Shown: positions 36,143 to 44,539 of the stretch, piece by piece | Layout of the letters: every line of letters begins with the position of its first letter | Position numbering within the stretch: position 1 is the stretch's first letter | Assembly (NCBI GenBank): GCA_024233395.1 | Contig: JACKPR010000002.1 | Span: 186,001-250,000, forward strand | DNA: 64,000 bases | From: Chlamydiales bacterium | Lineage (GTDB): Bacteria > Chlamydiota > Chlamydiia > Chlamydiales > Simkaniaceae | Direction of reading: 5' to 3' | Program-made: the position numbers and the translations under genes | Notes under the pieces: generated by a model | Seen by the model: only the letters and a program-made list of their open reading frames with translations | The model's database searches: none | Told to the model about the DNA's origin: nothing

Positions 36143-36397
36143 ATGACACATAAAGCAGGATATCCTTGTTCATTAACGTTCGCAACATTGATTAAAAAAT
36201 ACTCAAGGTTGCAAGCAGCTGTTGTTTCTCAGGTAAGACATGTTGCAAGTAAACTTTCTGCAGCAACACCTGGTAAGTTTCTTCTTCTACAATTCTCGAT
36301 GTCACAAGTGACTCAAATCGGGGATTCGATCTCAAACTTGATCTCTCAGGTCAACTCGATGATCAATAACTCGGTAAGGAACCAGAAGACAAGTTAA
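36143..36397 (+). CDS. sctF: T3SS needle subunit SctF (CdsF)
   Basis: 84 aa, the typical needle-protein length. Two predicted helices separated by a short polar/Pro turn (SAATPGKF), with a C-terminal amphipathic polymerisation helix (ISNLISQVNSMINNSVRN). One cysteine in the N-terminal segment (GYPCS). Gene order CdsE-CdsF-CdsG as in Chlamydia CT665-CT667. Ribosome site GGAG at about 36129. Confidence 0.9.
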   Translation: MTHKAGYPCSLTFATLIKKYSRLQAAVVSQVRHVASKLSAATPGKFLLLQFSMSQVTQIGDSISNLISQVNSMINNSVRNQKTS

Positions 36398-36400
36398 TCC

Positions 36401-36431
36401 TTTCCTTAATATAATAGTGAGAATAAGGAAA
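36401..36431 (+). other. Hairpin directly after sctF
   Basis: TTTCCTTA (36401-36408) pairs with TAAGGAAA (36424-36431) around a 15-nt loop. It lacks a T-run, so probably an attenuator or 3' stabiliser rather than a full terminator; it would help make more needle mRNA than downstream message. Confidence 0.45.
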
Positions 36432-36451
36432 ACAAACAAAGGAAGTAGATT

Positions 36452-36868
36452 ATGGATGATCTTTCGAAGTATGATGAAGACTTCTTTCTGTTTTTAGAGG
36501 CAGGATTCATCGCAATTAATCAAGCTGATGAAGATGCTGCTTTAAAAATGTTTAAGGCTTGTGAACTTCTTCGCCCTGAGAATACTCTGACAACTGTAGG
36601 CCTAGGATATCTTCATCTCCATAAACTTGAACTGAAAGCTGCGATAGAATACTTCCGCACTGTTATAGCAAAAGAACCAGATAATACAATGGCACAAACC
36701 TTTTTGGGAATTGCTCTTTCTTTAACTCCAGATCAAGTAACAGAAGGAGAGAAAGTTTTAGAAAAAGCGGCAAAGAATTCAACCGATGCCGATGTTAAAA
36801 AGGTTGCAAACACGACACTAGACTTTGTTGATGAGTTTGTGAAAAAAACAGGGACTTCACCACGGTAA
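36452..36868 (+). CDS. cdsG: Needle chaperone CdsG-like, TPR protein (CT667 homologue)
   Basis: 138 aa. Helical repeats of tetratricopeptide type: 'GFIAINQADEDAALKMFKAC', 'GLGYLHLHKLELKAAIEYFR' and 'AQTFLGIALSL', the pattern of class II/III T3SS chaperones (YscG/CdsG). With CdsE it would hold the SctF needle subunit. It is 54 bp after sctF and 9 bp before the next gene. Confidence 0.87.
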   Translation: MDDLSKYDEDFFLFLEAGFIAINQADEDAALKMFKACELLRPENTLTTVGLGYLHLHKLELKAAIEYFRTVIAKEPDNTMAQTFLGIALSLTPDQVTEGEKVLEKAAKNSTDADVKKVANTTLDFVDEFVKKTGTSPR

Positions 36869-36877
36869 AGATAAATA

Positions 36878-37528
36878 ATGGCAGACGGTAGATCAGAAGA
36901 AATTTCAAGCCCCTCAAATATCGATCCTACTAAATCGATACAGCCTGGAGAACAAGAGCAACCCAAACCTTCTCAATCTTTTGAATCCTTTATGAAAGAA
37001 GGAGGCCCCCAAGGTCCTGGTGCTAAAACGGAAGGCCCCTCCCCTTTTGATTTAGCAGCCCAAGGAAAAGCTGCAGTATCGACTGGACCGACACACGAGT
37101 CTATTTTAGGGCAAATGAACAGTACTGCCTCTGTTCTGGGTGATCTCCAAAACCAAATGAACAATAAGAATCTTAACCTCCGTCAGTCACAAAAATATCT
37201 CCTCCGTAATAAACTGACAAGTGCCAACCAAAACATTCGAACGGCTGCACAAAAAACAGGAGCAGATGTTGGTCCTCCTGTTTCGCAATTCAATAGAAAA
37301 AACCCTGTGAACAAGTTTTTAGGACTGCTTGCTGATTCACAAAGTCAACTATCCAACGCCCAATCAAAAATTCGAGAGCTTAATTCAAATGGAATGTCGA
37401 TGAATCCTGGAGATCTTCTTTTGATTCAAGTCAAGCTTGCCAAAGCACAACAAGAACTCGAATATTCTTCTGTTTTATTAAGCACAGCTGTTAGCGACAT
37501 CAAAACTCTTTTCAATATCCAGCTGTAA
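36878..37528 (+). CDS. T3SS-cluster protein, CT668-like (216 aa)
   Basis: Soluble, no signal peptide. The first 75 residues are Pro/Gly/Glu-rich and probably disordered (SKPSQSFESFMKEGGPQGPG style). The rest is helical with Gln/Asn/Leu heptads (LGDLQNQMNNKNLNL, SDSQSQLSNAQSKIREL). It sits between the needle chaperone and sctN, the place of CT668 in Chlamydia, a protein of uncertain role. I assign it by position only. Confidence 0.75.
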   Translation: MADGRSEEISSPSNIDPTKSIQPGEQEQPKPSQSFESFMKEGGPQGPGAKTEGPSPFDLAAQGKAAVSTGPTHESILGQMNSTASVLGDLQNQMNNKNLNLRQSQKYLLRNKLTSANQNIRTAAQKTGADVGPPVSQFNRKNPVNKFLGLLADSQSQLSNAQSKIRELNSNGMSMNPGDLLLIQVKLAKAQQELEYSSVLLSTAVSDIKTLFNIQL

Positions 37529-37630
37529 CTATTAAATCTTATTTAGATTATCTTGTGACGATGCCTTCTAAAATCTCTTTAGAAGTTTTACCAATTTTAA
37601 CTAGATAGTGGCTGAATTCAATAAAAGCGT

Positions 37631-37858
37631 CTAGTCGCGCTCTTCAAGTGTCTTGCATTCACATTCATCTTCATTATTTTCTAACCCACAACTTGTACAT
37701 ATCCAGCTCTCAGCTACAAAGTTTTTTCTCGATACCCACCTTTTGGCCAAACCTTCTTTATAGTTCTTGTTTAGCTCTCTTGCACCCATGGCCAATATTG
37801 TAATGACCAAAATGTAAGCTAACGAAAAGATAATGATTTTTGCTTTTCCTATTCGCAT
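37631..37858 (-). CDS. Small membrane protein with zinc-ribbon-like tail
   Basis: 75 aa if the internal ATG at 37858 is used (MRIGKAKIIIFSLAYILV), which has AGG just upstream and avoids overlap with the gene at 37881; the frame is open to 37945. One transmembrane helix (IIIFSLAYILVITILAMGA), then a tail with WICTSCGLEN and CEC, related to the zinc-finger motifs of the micro-proteins at 37881 and 61997. Function unknown. It is antisense to the T3SS cluster and interrupts it. Confidence 0.55.
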   Translation of the reverse strand: MRIGKAKIIIFSLAYILVITILAMGARELNKNYKEGLAKRWVSRKNFVAESWICTSCGLENNEDECECKTLEERD

Positions 37859-37880
37859 ACCTAAAAATGACACTATTTTA

Positions 37881-38018
37881 TTAGCGAGGAGCTCTACACC
37901 ATCCACAAATTTTGTCTTTGTCCCAGTTTTGTCTGCCACATGCACTACATGTCCAATTAGCTAGAACGGGAACAGCCACCGCTAAAGTAAGTAAAATCAT
38001 AGCAATTTTCTTTTTCAT
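37881..38018 (-). CDS. Secreted micro-protein with RanBP2-like zinc finger (45 aa)
   Basis: Starts MKKKIAMILLTLAVAVPVLA, a compact Sec signal peptide, leaving about 25 mature residues: NWTCSACGRQN followed by six residues, then CGWC. The spacing W-x-C-x2-C-x3-N-x6-C-x2-C is that of RanBP2-type zinc fingers. The ATG at 38018 is chosen because it puts the signal peptide at the N-terminus. The same architecture occurs in the 42-aa gene at 61997. Role unknown. Confidence 0.7.
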   Translation of the reverse strand: MKKKIAMILLTLAVAVPVLANWTCSACGRQNWDKDKICGWCRAPR

Positions 38019-38214
38019 CTTGAAATACTTTCCTAACTTTAAGTTTCTTGCAAAACAGATGCTTTCAAGAAAAGAAATTTTTTTAAAGTGCAATAATTAC
38101 GCATTTTGCACATTTATTCCAAGCATGTTTCAAGAATTGGAGTTTCTTCTAAGCAATTTCAGTTAGATTTCTGAAATAAACCTATCCTGAATTAAAGAAG
38201 AAAAATTACGATGT

Positions 38215-38322
38215 ATGAACCTATCTCACTATTCCAAATCCCAATAAAAGTGATTATTGGGATAGGTTCTTGGAAAAAATCCTCCAAAAACCTAATGATT
38301 TATAATAGTGAGATAGGTTCAT
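38215..38322. repeat. 108-bp MITE-like element, deletion derivative
   Basis: Same termini as the 166-bp pair (ATGAACCTATCTCACTATT ... AATAGTGAGATAGGTTCAT) but in reverse orientation, with most of the interior replaced or deleted. The segment GGAAAAAATCCTCCAAAAACC before the right end matches the complement of the left part of the 166-bp element. It lies in the 38.0-38.4 kb gap upstream of sctN; otherwise nothing is visible in that gap. Confidence 0.75.
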
Positions 38323-38425
38323 TCTTCTTTTTTATTTGCGATTTTTTGGGAATTCTAGAATCTCGCTTTAAATTATCCCCTCAGATATAATAAAGGATGG
38401 GTATGTATTGTATAAAAAGGCATCT

Positions 38426-39742
38426 ATGACTGAAGGTCCCGACTTTGAAAAACTCATCGGCCATCTAGAGGACATCGAACTCACAACTGTCCATGGACGG
38501 ATTACTGAAATTGTTGGGATGCTTATCCGCGCTATTGTTCCCAATGTTAAAATGGGTGAGGTTTGTCTTGTTAAAAGGCAAGGAGAACCTCTTATTACTG
38601 AAGTTGTCGGTTTTACTAAAGAAGAGGTCTTTCTTTCTCCTTTAGGAGAAATGACTGGTGTAGGACCCTCTTCAGAGGTTATTCCAACAAGACTTCCCCT
38701 CCACATTAAAGTAGGCCCCAAACTTTTAGGACGCGTCCTTGATGGAATGGGACGCCCTTTGGATGTCGAAGAAAAAGGACCTCTAGAACTCGAAGAAACG
38801 TATTCAGTTATTAATCCCCCGCCAGATCCTCTTGAAAGAGAGATGATCACAGAACCCATCTCTGTAGGAATCCGCGCCATTGATGGAATTCTAACAGCAG
38901 GTCGAGGACAACGGATCGGGATTTTCGCTGCAGCTGGAGGGGGTAAATCAACAACTCTCGGAATGATGGCTCGTTATGCACAAGCCGATGTCAATGTGAT
39001 TTCCCTCATCGGTGAGCGGGGACGAGAAGTTCGAGAATTCATTGAACACGATTTAGGTCCAGAAGGGCTAGCACGTTCTGTCATTATTGTTTCAACCTCA
39101 GATCAAGCAGCTCAACTCCGCTTAAACGCAGCTTACGTAGGAACATCTATTGCAGAATATTTTCGAGATCAAGGTAAAACCGTCATCTTAATGATGGACT
39201 CTGTGACCCGTTTTGCTCGTGCTCTTCGTGAAGTAGGGCTTGCAGCTGGAGAACCTCCCGCGAGAGCAGGTTACACCCCTTCTGTCTTTGCAACACTGCC
39301 GAGACTTCTCGAACGCTCAGGGAACTCTTCTAAAGGATCGATTACTGCATTTTATACCATTCTTGTTGCGGGTGATGATATGAATGAACCCGTTGCTGAT
39401 GAGGTGCGCTCTATTCTTGATGGACATATTATCCTTTCAAGTGAGCTTGCCCGTCAATATCATTATCCCGCTATCGATATTCTTGCCTCTGTCAGCCGTA
39501 TTCTTCCTAATATTACGAGCGAAGAGCATAGAAAGTTAATTGGACAGGTGCGTGAAGTCTTAGCAAACTATAAAAAGAACGAGCTTTTGATCCGCATCGG
39601 AGAATACAAACCTGGATCGGATAAACAAGCAGACTTTGCAATCAAATACATCGACAAGGTGAATCGTTTCTTAAAACAAAAAGTCGATGAAAAATGCAGT
39701 TTTGAAGAAACTCTCGAGCAACTGCAAGCTCTCTTTAGGTAA
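38426..39742 (+). CDS. sctN: T3SS ATPase SctN (CdsN)
   Basis: Hexameric ATPase that unfolds and detaches substrates from chaperones at the export gate. 438 aa from the ATG at 38426, which has AAAAGG five bases upstream; an upstream TTG at 38408 is less likely. Walker A region IFAAAGGGKSTTLGMMARY, LIGERGREVREFIE, Walker B region VILMMDSVTRFARALREVG, and the PPARAGYTPSVFATLPRLLERSG segment are all intact. It heads sctN-sctO-sctP with 2- and 3-bp gaps. Confidence 0.97.
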   Translation: MTEGPDFEKLIGHLEDIELTTVHGRITEIVGMLIRAIVPNVKMGEVCLVKRQGEPLITEVVGFTKEEVFLSPLGEMTGVGPSSEVIPTRLPLHIKVGPKLLGRVLDGMGRPLDVEEKGPLELEETYSVINPPPDPLEREMITEPISVGIRAIDGILTAGRGQRIGIFAAAGGGKSTTLGMMARYAQADVNVISLIGERGREVREFIEHDLGPEGLARSVIIVSTSDQAAQLRLNAAYVGTSIAEYFRDQGKTVILMMDSVTRFARALREVGLAAGEPPARAGYTPSVFATLPRLLERSGNSSKGSITAFYTILVAGDDMNEPVADEVRSILDGHIILSSELARQYHYPAIDILASVSRILPNITSEEHRKLIGQVREVLANYKKNELLIRIGEYKPGSDKQADFAIKYIDKVNRFLKQKVDEKCSFEETLEQLQALFR

Positions 39743-39744
39743 TT

Positions 39745-40239
39745 ATGAGCGAAGATAAATACCCTCTTCAACAACTTGTCCGAATCAAACAACGTAGGCT
39801 TGAAGAAGCGGAACGGATATTAAAAGAGAAAAAAGAAGCATTAGAAAAAGAGCAAGAAAAGCTTAAAAAGGTCGAAGCAGAAAGAAACCAAACTTTCCAA
39901 CATAAAAAAGATAAAATGGAGCAACTGCGTCAAGAGCTCGATAGAGGAACAACCTCAGATAAAATCGAAATGATGCGCCAATACATCAAAGTTGTTGAAG
40001 AAGAACTTAAGCAAAAAGAAAAAAAAGTAGAAACCCAAAAAGCTCAAGTTGAAGATGCAAAAAAAGCTGTTGAAGCTGCTCGTCAAGAGATGCTTAAGAA
40101 ACAACAAGATGTGGAAAAGCTAAAAATCCATAGAAAAGAATGGGAAAAAGAGATGAAAGCTCTTGAAATTCATCAAGAAGGCATCGAAAACGATGAACTA
40201 GGAACAGCGATGCATACATCGAAAAAATTTAAAAGGTAA
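39745..40239 (+). CDS. sctO: T3SS stalk protein SctO (CdsO)
   Basis: 164 aa, almost entirely a long charged coiled coil (ERILKEKKEALEKEQEKLKK; KEKKVETQKAQVEDAKKAVE), as in YscO/FliJ stalks that dock in the SctN hexamer. Homologue of CT670 by order. It starts 2 bp after the sctN stop. Confidence 0.9.
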   Translation: MSEDKYPLQQLVRIKQRRLEEAERILKEKKEALEKEQEKLKKVEAERNQTFQHKKDKMEQLRQELDRGTTSDKIEMMRQYIKVVEEELKQKEKKVETQKAQVEDAKKAVEAARQEMLKKQQDVEKLKIHRKEWEKEMKALEIHQEGIENDELGTAMHTSKKFKR

Positions 40240-40242
40240 AGC

Positions 40243-41961
40243 GTGGATCCTGATAAAATTAAAGGAGACGTTCAACGTCCCTATAATGCCCCAGAAGAAA
40301 AAACTCCCGATAAAGTTGATCCTGAAAAATTCAAAAAGGTCATGAAAGTCGATGAGTCCGATGAAACGCAAAAACGAAAGAAACGAAACCTTCCTAAAGA
40401 GGAAGAAGAGGGAGCTGACGAAGAGGTTCAAGAACAAGCCCCTCCTCAAAGTCCTGTGACATCCTTTTCTGAATTTATGAGTGATAAAGAACAGCTGGAT
40501 AATGTATTCAATAAAGAATCCGGAGGAATCCGCCGACAAGCTGCTCCTCAAGAAGGAACTGCCTTCACAGCCCCTCCTTCAGGATCGATTTCAACGGAAG
40601 GGGTGGATCTCGACCAAGAAAGTGAGCCTCCTCCAACAAGTTCAGGATATGCATCAGGAGCACCCTCTCAACCTCAAGAAGGGGCAACCCAACAACCTCC
40701 TACTGCGCAACCACAACAGCCTTCAACATCTGGTGAATATCAACAACCCAGAGAGTCCTCTTCAAACCAACCCCCCTCCTTTTTTCAAGGAAACCTGGAA
40801 CAACCTAATCTTCAACAACCTTCCCAACCACAGCAACCAGAACAAAGTCAAACAGGTCAAGAGCAAACAACTCCAACTCAAGAGACACAACAAGTAGAGA
40901 AAAAAGAAGAAGAACCGAAAAAGGAAAAAAAAGAAGAACAAGATACTTCTCTTCTTGCTTCTCAACCTAAAACGAAAGATCTAAAAGCTCTAAAAAAGAA
41001 AGGTCCTAAAGGGATTGCCCCTGAAGTCAAAATTGTTCCTGGAAAAGAGCCTCTTGAAAAAAAGGGAGAACCAGTTGAACAAAAAGTCACTGATAATGCC
41101 CCTGAAAAATTTGAAGAAGGAATTGTCCCTCCTCCAAAAGAGAAAAAAGAAGGACCTATTCCTCAAGGTGAAGACTTGACCGGTGCTGCTGAAACAGAAC
41201 AACCTTCTATTAAAAGAATTCCCTTGGGAGAAGAACTCCCAAAAGAAAAAACCGAAGAAGAGTCTCTTAAAGAAGGAACTTTCGCAGGAATCAAAGAAGG
41301 ACCTGCTAAAGAAATGGCAAGGGGACCTAGCCCTTTTAAGCGCTTTTCACCCCAAGAAGCTCGCACCCAAAAAATGGGAAAAGAAGGACAAGCTGCCGCA
41401 CTAGAAGGACTCCCTGTTCCCCCATCTTCTGAGGGAGAGCAAGGAGAAATGGGTGGAAGAGGAAAAAAGAAAGATGAAGACTCTTTTCTTGAAGCCAACA
41501 GTCAAACTGCAGGAATTCCCCTTCCAACATTTGAAAATCCCTTTCCAGCTATTGTTCCCTCTGAAGAGATTCCTGCTTATTCGAAACTCTCTGCTGATGT
41601 ACATGAACTTTTCGAAAAAATGGGAGGCGTCATCATGATTCAGCAAGATAAAGGGATCACCACAACCACCATGAATATCAATATGCCAGGCTCTGTTTTT
41701 GATGGCACGCAAGTCATCCTCGATCGCTATAGTACAGCTCCCAATTCTTACAATATTCAATTAGTAGGAAATCCCGACTCCGTCAAAATCTTTAATCAAA
41801 ATCTCGATGCTTTAAAAGAGTCTTTCAAACAAGCTAATTTTAACTTCGAGACCAATATCCTTAACCCTATCCTCACCACATCGAAAAAATCTCCCCACCT
41901 TATTCGACGCGCTAAAGGCGCAGGTGACAAAGGCGGAGGTGGAGGTAAGGGCAATAAATAG
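40243..41961 (+). CDS. sctP: T3SS needle-length/ruler protein SctP (CdsP)
   Basis: 572 aa with a GTG start (40243) preceded by AAAAGG in the end of sctO. Residues about 1-440 are low-complexity, rich in Pro/Gln/Glu/Lys, as expected for an extended molecular ruler. The C-terminal 130 residues form a globular domain (VHELFEKMGGVIMIQQDKG, MPGSVFDGTQVILDRYSTAP) that would contact the switch protein SctU to change substrate specificity. The same C-terminal domain is duplicated at 44540. Homologue of CT671. Confidence 0.88.
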   Translation: MDPDKIKGDVQRPYNAPEEKTPDKVDPEKFKKVMKVDESDETQKRKKRNLPKEEEEGADEEVQEQAPPQSPVTSFSEFMSDKEQLDNVFNKESGGIRRQAAPQEGTAFTAPPSGSISTEGVDLDQESEPPPTSSGYASGAPSQPQEGATQQPPTAQPQQPSTSGEYQQPRESSSNQPPSFFQGNLEQPNLQQPSQPQQPEQSQTGQEQTTPTQETQQVEKKEEEPKKEKKEEQDTSLLASQPKTKDLKALKKKGPKGIAPEVKIVPGKEPLEKKGEPVEQKVTDNAPEKFEEGIVPPPKEKKEGPIPQGEDLTGAAETEQPSIKRIPLGEELPKEKTEEESLKEGTFAGIKEGPAKEMARGPSPFKRFSPQEARTQKMGKEGQAAALEGLPVPPSSEGEQGEMGGRGKKKDEDSFLEANSQTAGIPLPTFENPFPAIVPSEEIPAYSKLSADVHELFEKMGGVIMIQQDKGITTTTMNINMPGSVFDGTQVILDRYSTAPNSYNIQLVGNPDSVKIFNQNLDALKESFKQANFNFETNILNPILTTSKKSPHLIRRAKGAGDKGGGGGKGNK

Positions 41962-42031
41962 AAAAGACTCTTGAATAAAATAAAGGAATTATTTTAAGTT
42001 GTTCCTTTTAATTTTTATACGAGGGTCGGTG

Positions 42032-43429
42032 ATGAAAGCCTTAAAAACCTTATTCTTTAGCCTCTTTTTTTTCTGGACAGTGTCTTTAAGTGCAGCAGGG
42101 GTCTATGTTCCCAATTTTGGAAGCGACGATGTCTCAGTCATTGATGTAGATACGAACCAAGTGGTAGCCACAATTCCAGTTGGAAGCCAACCTTGGACAT
42201 TGATTGCTAGTCTAGATGCTACAAAACTCTACGTCGGTAATTATGGAGATGGAACAGTCTCTGTCATCGATGCTTTAACAAATACCGTTACAGACACCTT
42301 AACAGTTGGGCCTGGGCCAGAATTTTTTACGATTAGTAAGGATGGAACAAAAGTCTTTGTCGCAAATTCTGGATCGAACACTGTTTCTGTAATAGACGTT
42401 GCAACAGATACTGTAACCAACACAATTACTGTCGGCAACACTCCCATTGAATTAGAAGTGAGTCCTGATGGACAGCGCCTCTTTGTCCCTAATCAAGCCA
42501 GCAATTCGGTTTCAGTCATTGATGTTGCAACTGAAACTGTCGTTGCAACTGTAGGAGGGCTTCCAACAGCCCCACAGTTCATCACTTTTACTGCCGATAG
42601 TCAAAAGGCTTTCGTCGCTTCCGTCACTTTTCCTCCCAATGTTTCAGTGATTTCCAATGGACCAATTCCCTCTCTTGTTACAATCCTCTCAGCTGGAGGG
42701 AGCCCTGGAGAACTTAAGGCTACTCCAGATGGTCAAAGAGTTTATGTCGCCAATACCACCTCAAATGACGTTACAGTCATTGACACTGCAACAAATGCCG
42801 TCATTGGAACAATTGCTGTTGGAACCAGCCCACAACTCGTTGATATCACTCCTGATGGAACAAAAGTTTTTGTTCCAAATTATACAAGTAATGATGTTTC
42901 TGTTATTAATGTTGCCAGCAATACTGTGATTGCAACCATCACCACAGGTGCAAGCCCCCAAGGAATCGCTATTTCACCTGATGGAGCCTATGCTTATGTT
43001 GCCAACACAGGAGGTAATTCTGTTACTGTCATCGATATTGCAACCCTTTCAGTGATTGATACCGTTATAGTGGGAACCGGTCCTTTATTTATTGATTTTG
43101 CTGCAAATATTGCCATTGGAAACATTGATGTCCGTGCGGATGGATGTAGTAAAGACTCCTTTCTATCACAAATCGATCTTTATAATCTGATTCAATGGTC
43201 TTATCCTCATTGGGATGTTCTTGTTTTTACAGCACCAGTAGAATATCGAATTTATAGAGATGCTGCTCTGACAGATCTTGTAGCTGTTGTTCCAGTAACA
43301 GAGCCACGTAGGTTTGAAGATCACAATCTCAAACCCAAGCGACTCTATAGCTATTATGTCACAGCTATCGATCAACTCGGTGATGTCATTGCTATTGGTT
43401 CAACAACGGTAAAATCTTGCAAAAAATAA
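42032..43429 (+). CDS. Secreted YVTN beta-propeller protein inside the T3SS cluster
   Basis: 465 aa from the ATG at 42032, which begins a clean signal peptide (MKALKTLFFSLFFFWTVSLSAAG). About seven blades of near-identical YVTN type follow ('VSVIDVATDTVTNTITVG', 'PDGQRVYVANTTSNDVTVID'), then the C-terminal module with YRIYRDA and FEDHNLKPKR shared with the proteins at 8443 and 56840. Probably surface or periplasmic. It separates sctP from sctQ, which are adjacent in Chlamydia, so it was likely inserted. A terminator follows. Confidence 0.9.
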   Translation: MKALKTLFFSLFFFWTVSLSAAGVYVPNFGSDDVSVIDVDTNQVVATIPVGSQPWTLIASLDATKLYVGNYGDGTVSVIDALTNTVTDTLTVGPGPEFFTISKDGTKVFVANSGSNTVSVIDVATDTVTNTITVGNTPIELEVSPDGQRLFVPNQASNSVSVIDVATETVVATVGGLPTAPQFITFTADSQKAFVASVTFPPNVSVISNGPIPSLVTILSAGGSPGELKATPDGQRVYVANTTSNDVTVIDTATNAVIGTIAVGTSPQLVDITPDGTKVFVPNYTSNDVSVINVASNTVIATITTGASPQGIAISPDGAYAYVANTGGNSVTVIDIATLSVIDTVIVGTGPLFIDFAANIAIGNIDVRADGCSKDSFLSQIDLYNLIQWSYPHWDVLVFTAPVEYRIYRDAALTDLVAVVPVTEPRRFEDHNLKPKRLYSYYVTAIDQLGDVIAIGSTTVKSCKK

Positions 43430-43432
43430 CCA

Positions 43433-43463
43433 AAAGCCCCTTTTGAAAAGGGGCTTTTTTTTT
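43433..43463 (+). terminator. Rho-independent terminator after the propeller gene
   Basis: AAAGCCCCTTTT-GA-AAAGGGGCTTTT stem followed by a run of nine or ten T. It ends the sctN-sctO-sctP-propeller transcript, so sctQ needs its own promoter. Confidence 0.92.
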
Positions 43464-43536
43464 ACCCACTTGCATAATTATCAAAAAAAATTTAAGGTGC
43501 GGTTAGATATCTATTTGAATATTTTAGGAATCCGCT

Positions 43537-44133
43537 ATGAAAAAAAATTCAATAAAGCTCTGGATCATTGGAATCTTCTTTCTACTTTTGCTCTGTAGCA
43601 CTAAAGCAAAAGCCATTGAAGTTTTACCTGAAATCAAAGCGGCTTACTTCCATCCGACCGACAACCGTTTTCGTGAGATTTATTCTGGTGCTGGCATTTA
43701 TAGCATTGAAACGAGTGTTGAAGCGTGGGAAGGACTCTATCCCTGGATGAGTCTTGGATTTTTCAGACAAACAGGACGCTCTTTAGAAGATCGTTTTAGT
43801 ACCCATATTACCCTTGTCCCCATTGGAATTGGCCTCAAATATTTACTCGAACTGGATAAAATTGTTCCTTATGTGGGACTTGGAATGCAAGTCACTTATA
43901 CTCGCATGCATGATCATTCCCCTTATGTTGACCGCAAATTTGCAAAATGGGGAATCGGTGGTCTTGCTAAAATCGGTTCCTATCTTTATTTCACCGACAA
44001 TTTTTTCTTCGATGTCTTCTGTGATTACTCTTATTTAAAGGTGAATTACCATCATCCCAAAAAGAAGGTCATCAATCTCCGTGCTGATCTTAGTAGCCTT
44101 CAATTTGGTGGTGGGTTCGGATACCGCTTCTAG
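43537..44133 (+). CDS. Outer-membrane beta-barrel protein (198 aa)
   Basis: Signal peptide (MKKNSIKLWIIGIFFLLLLCSTKAKA, cleavage about residue 26) and a mature part of alternating aromatic/hydrophobic strands (SLGFFRQTG, IVPYVGLGMQVTYTRMH, FGGGFGYRF). It ends in Phe, the usual C-terminal signal for barrel insertion by BAM. An eight-stranded OmpW/OmpA-type barrel is likely. The gene is not part of the standard chlamydial T3SS cluster. Confidence 0.85.
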   Translation: MKKNSIKLWIIGIFFLLLLCSTKAKAIEVLPEIKAAYFHPTDNRFREIYSGAGIYSIETSVEAWEGLYPWMSLGFFRQTGRSLEDRFSTHITLVPIGIGLKYLLELDKIVPYVGLGMQVTYTRMHDHSPYVDRKFAKWGIGGLAKIGSYLYFTDNFFFDVFCDYSYLKVNYHHPKKKVINLRADLSSLQFGGGFGYRF

Positions 44134-44134
44134 A

Positions 44135-44299
44135 AACCTGAACTCTGGGTTTATTTTACTCATTCTCAGGGATTTTTCTCTTTCTTCCTGGGCTTTTTAT
44201 CTCGAAAAGGGCGCTTTAGCCCTTCCCTTCGATAAAAAGCCCAAGAATTTAAGAGAACTCTCCTATGACAATAAATAAAATAAACCCAGAGTTCAGGTT
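44135..44299. repeat. 165-bp long inverted repeat after the barrel gene
   Basis: Outer arms AACCTGAACTCTGGGTTTAT and ATAAACCCAGAGTTCAGGTT are perfect complements. Inner arms GGGCTTTTTATCTCGAAAAGG / CCTTCGATAAAAAGCCC flank GGGCGCTTTAGCCC. It could fold as one long hairpin, acting as a terminator of the barrel gene and belonging to the same size class as the other elements. Confidence 0.7.
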
Positions 44300-44354
44300 A
44301 GAAAGCTTCTTTGTTTTCTTGCAACCAATTTTCAATTCTTTTATTGTATAAAGA

Positions 44355-44516
44355 ATCTATCCGCAAACTCAAATGTTTTTGATTTTTACAAGATTTCTGC
44401 ACAATTTTTTGAAATCTATTTGAGGACATTGTCTAAAAGACAAGGCCGAAAAATAGACTTCAAAAAAGGTGTAGAAAGAGTGAAAAGAAAAGACATTTGA
44501 GTTCGCGGATAGGTTC
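44355..44516. repeat. 162-bp terminal-inverted-repeat element, TTGTC-N5-GACAA core
   Basis: Left end GAATCTATCCGCAAACTCAAATG pairs with the right end (complement GAACCTATCCGCGAACTCAAATG). Core TTGTCTAAAAGACAA at 44429-44443. A fragment of the same terminus (AACCTATCCATAAACTCAAAT) occurs at about 56528. It lies 24 bp upstream of the sctP-like gene and must contain or neighbour its promoter. Confidence 0.7.
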
Positions 44517-44539
44517 AAGTGGAATCATGAGGATGGATT

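Noticed and set aside
38408..38425. Upstream TTG start for sctN
   Set aside because: The ATG at 38426 has AAAAGG at correct spacing and gives an N-terminus in line with the family.
41336..41530. Antisense frames in the Pro/Gln-rich part of sctP
   Set aside because: Low-complexity coding DNA leaves other frames open; no starts or homology.
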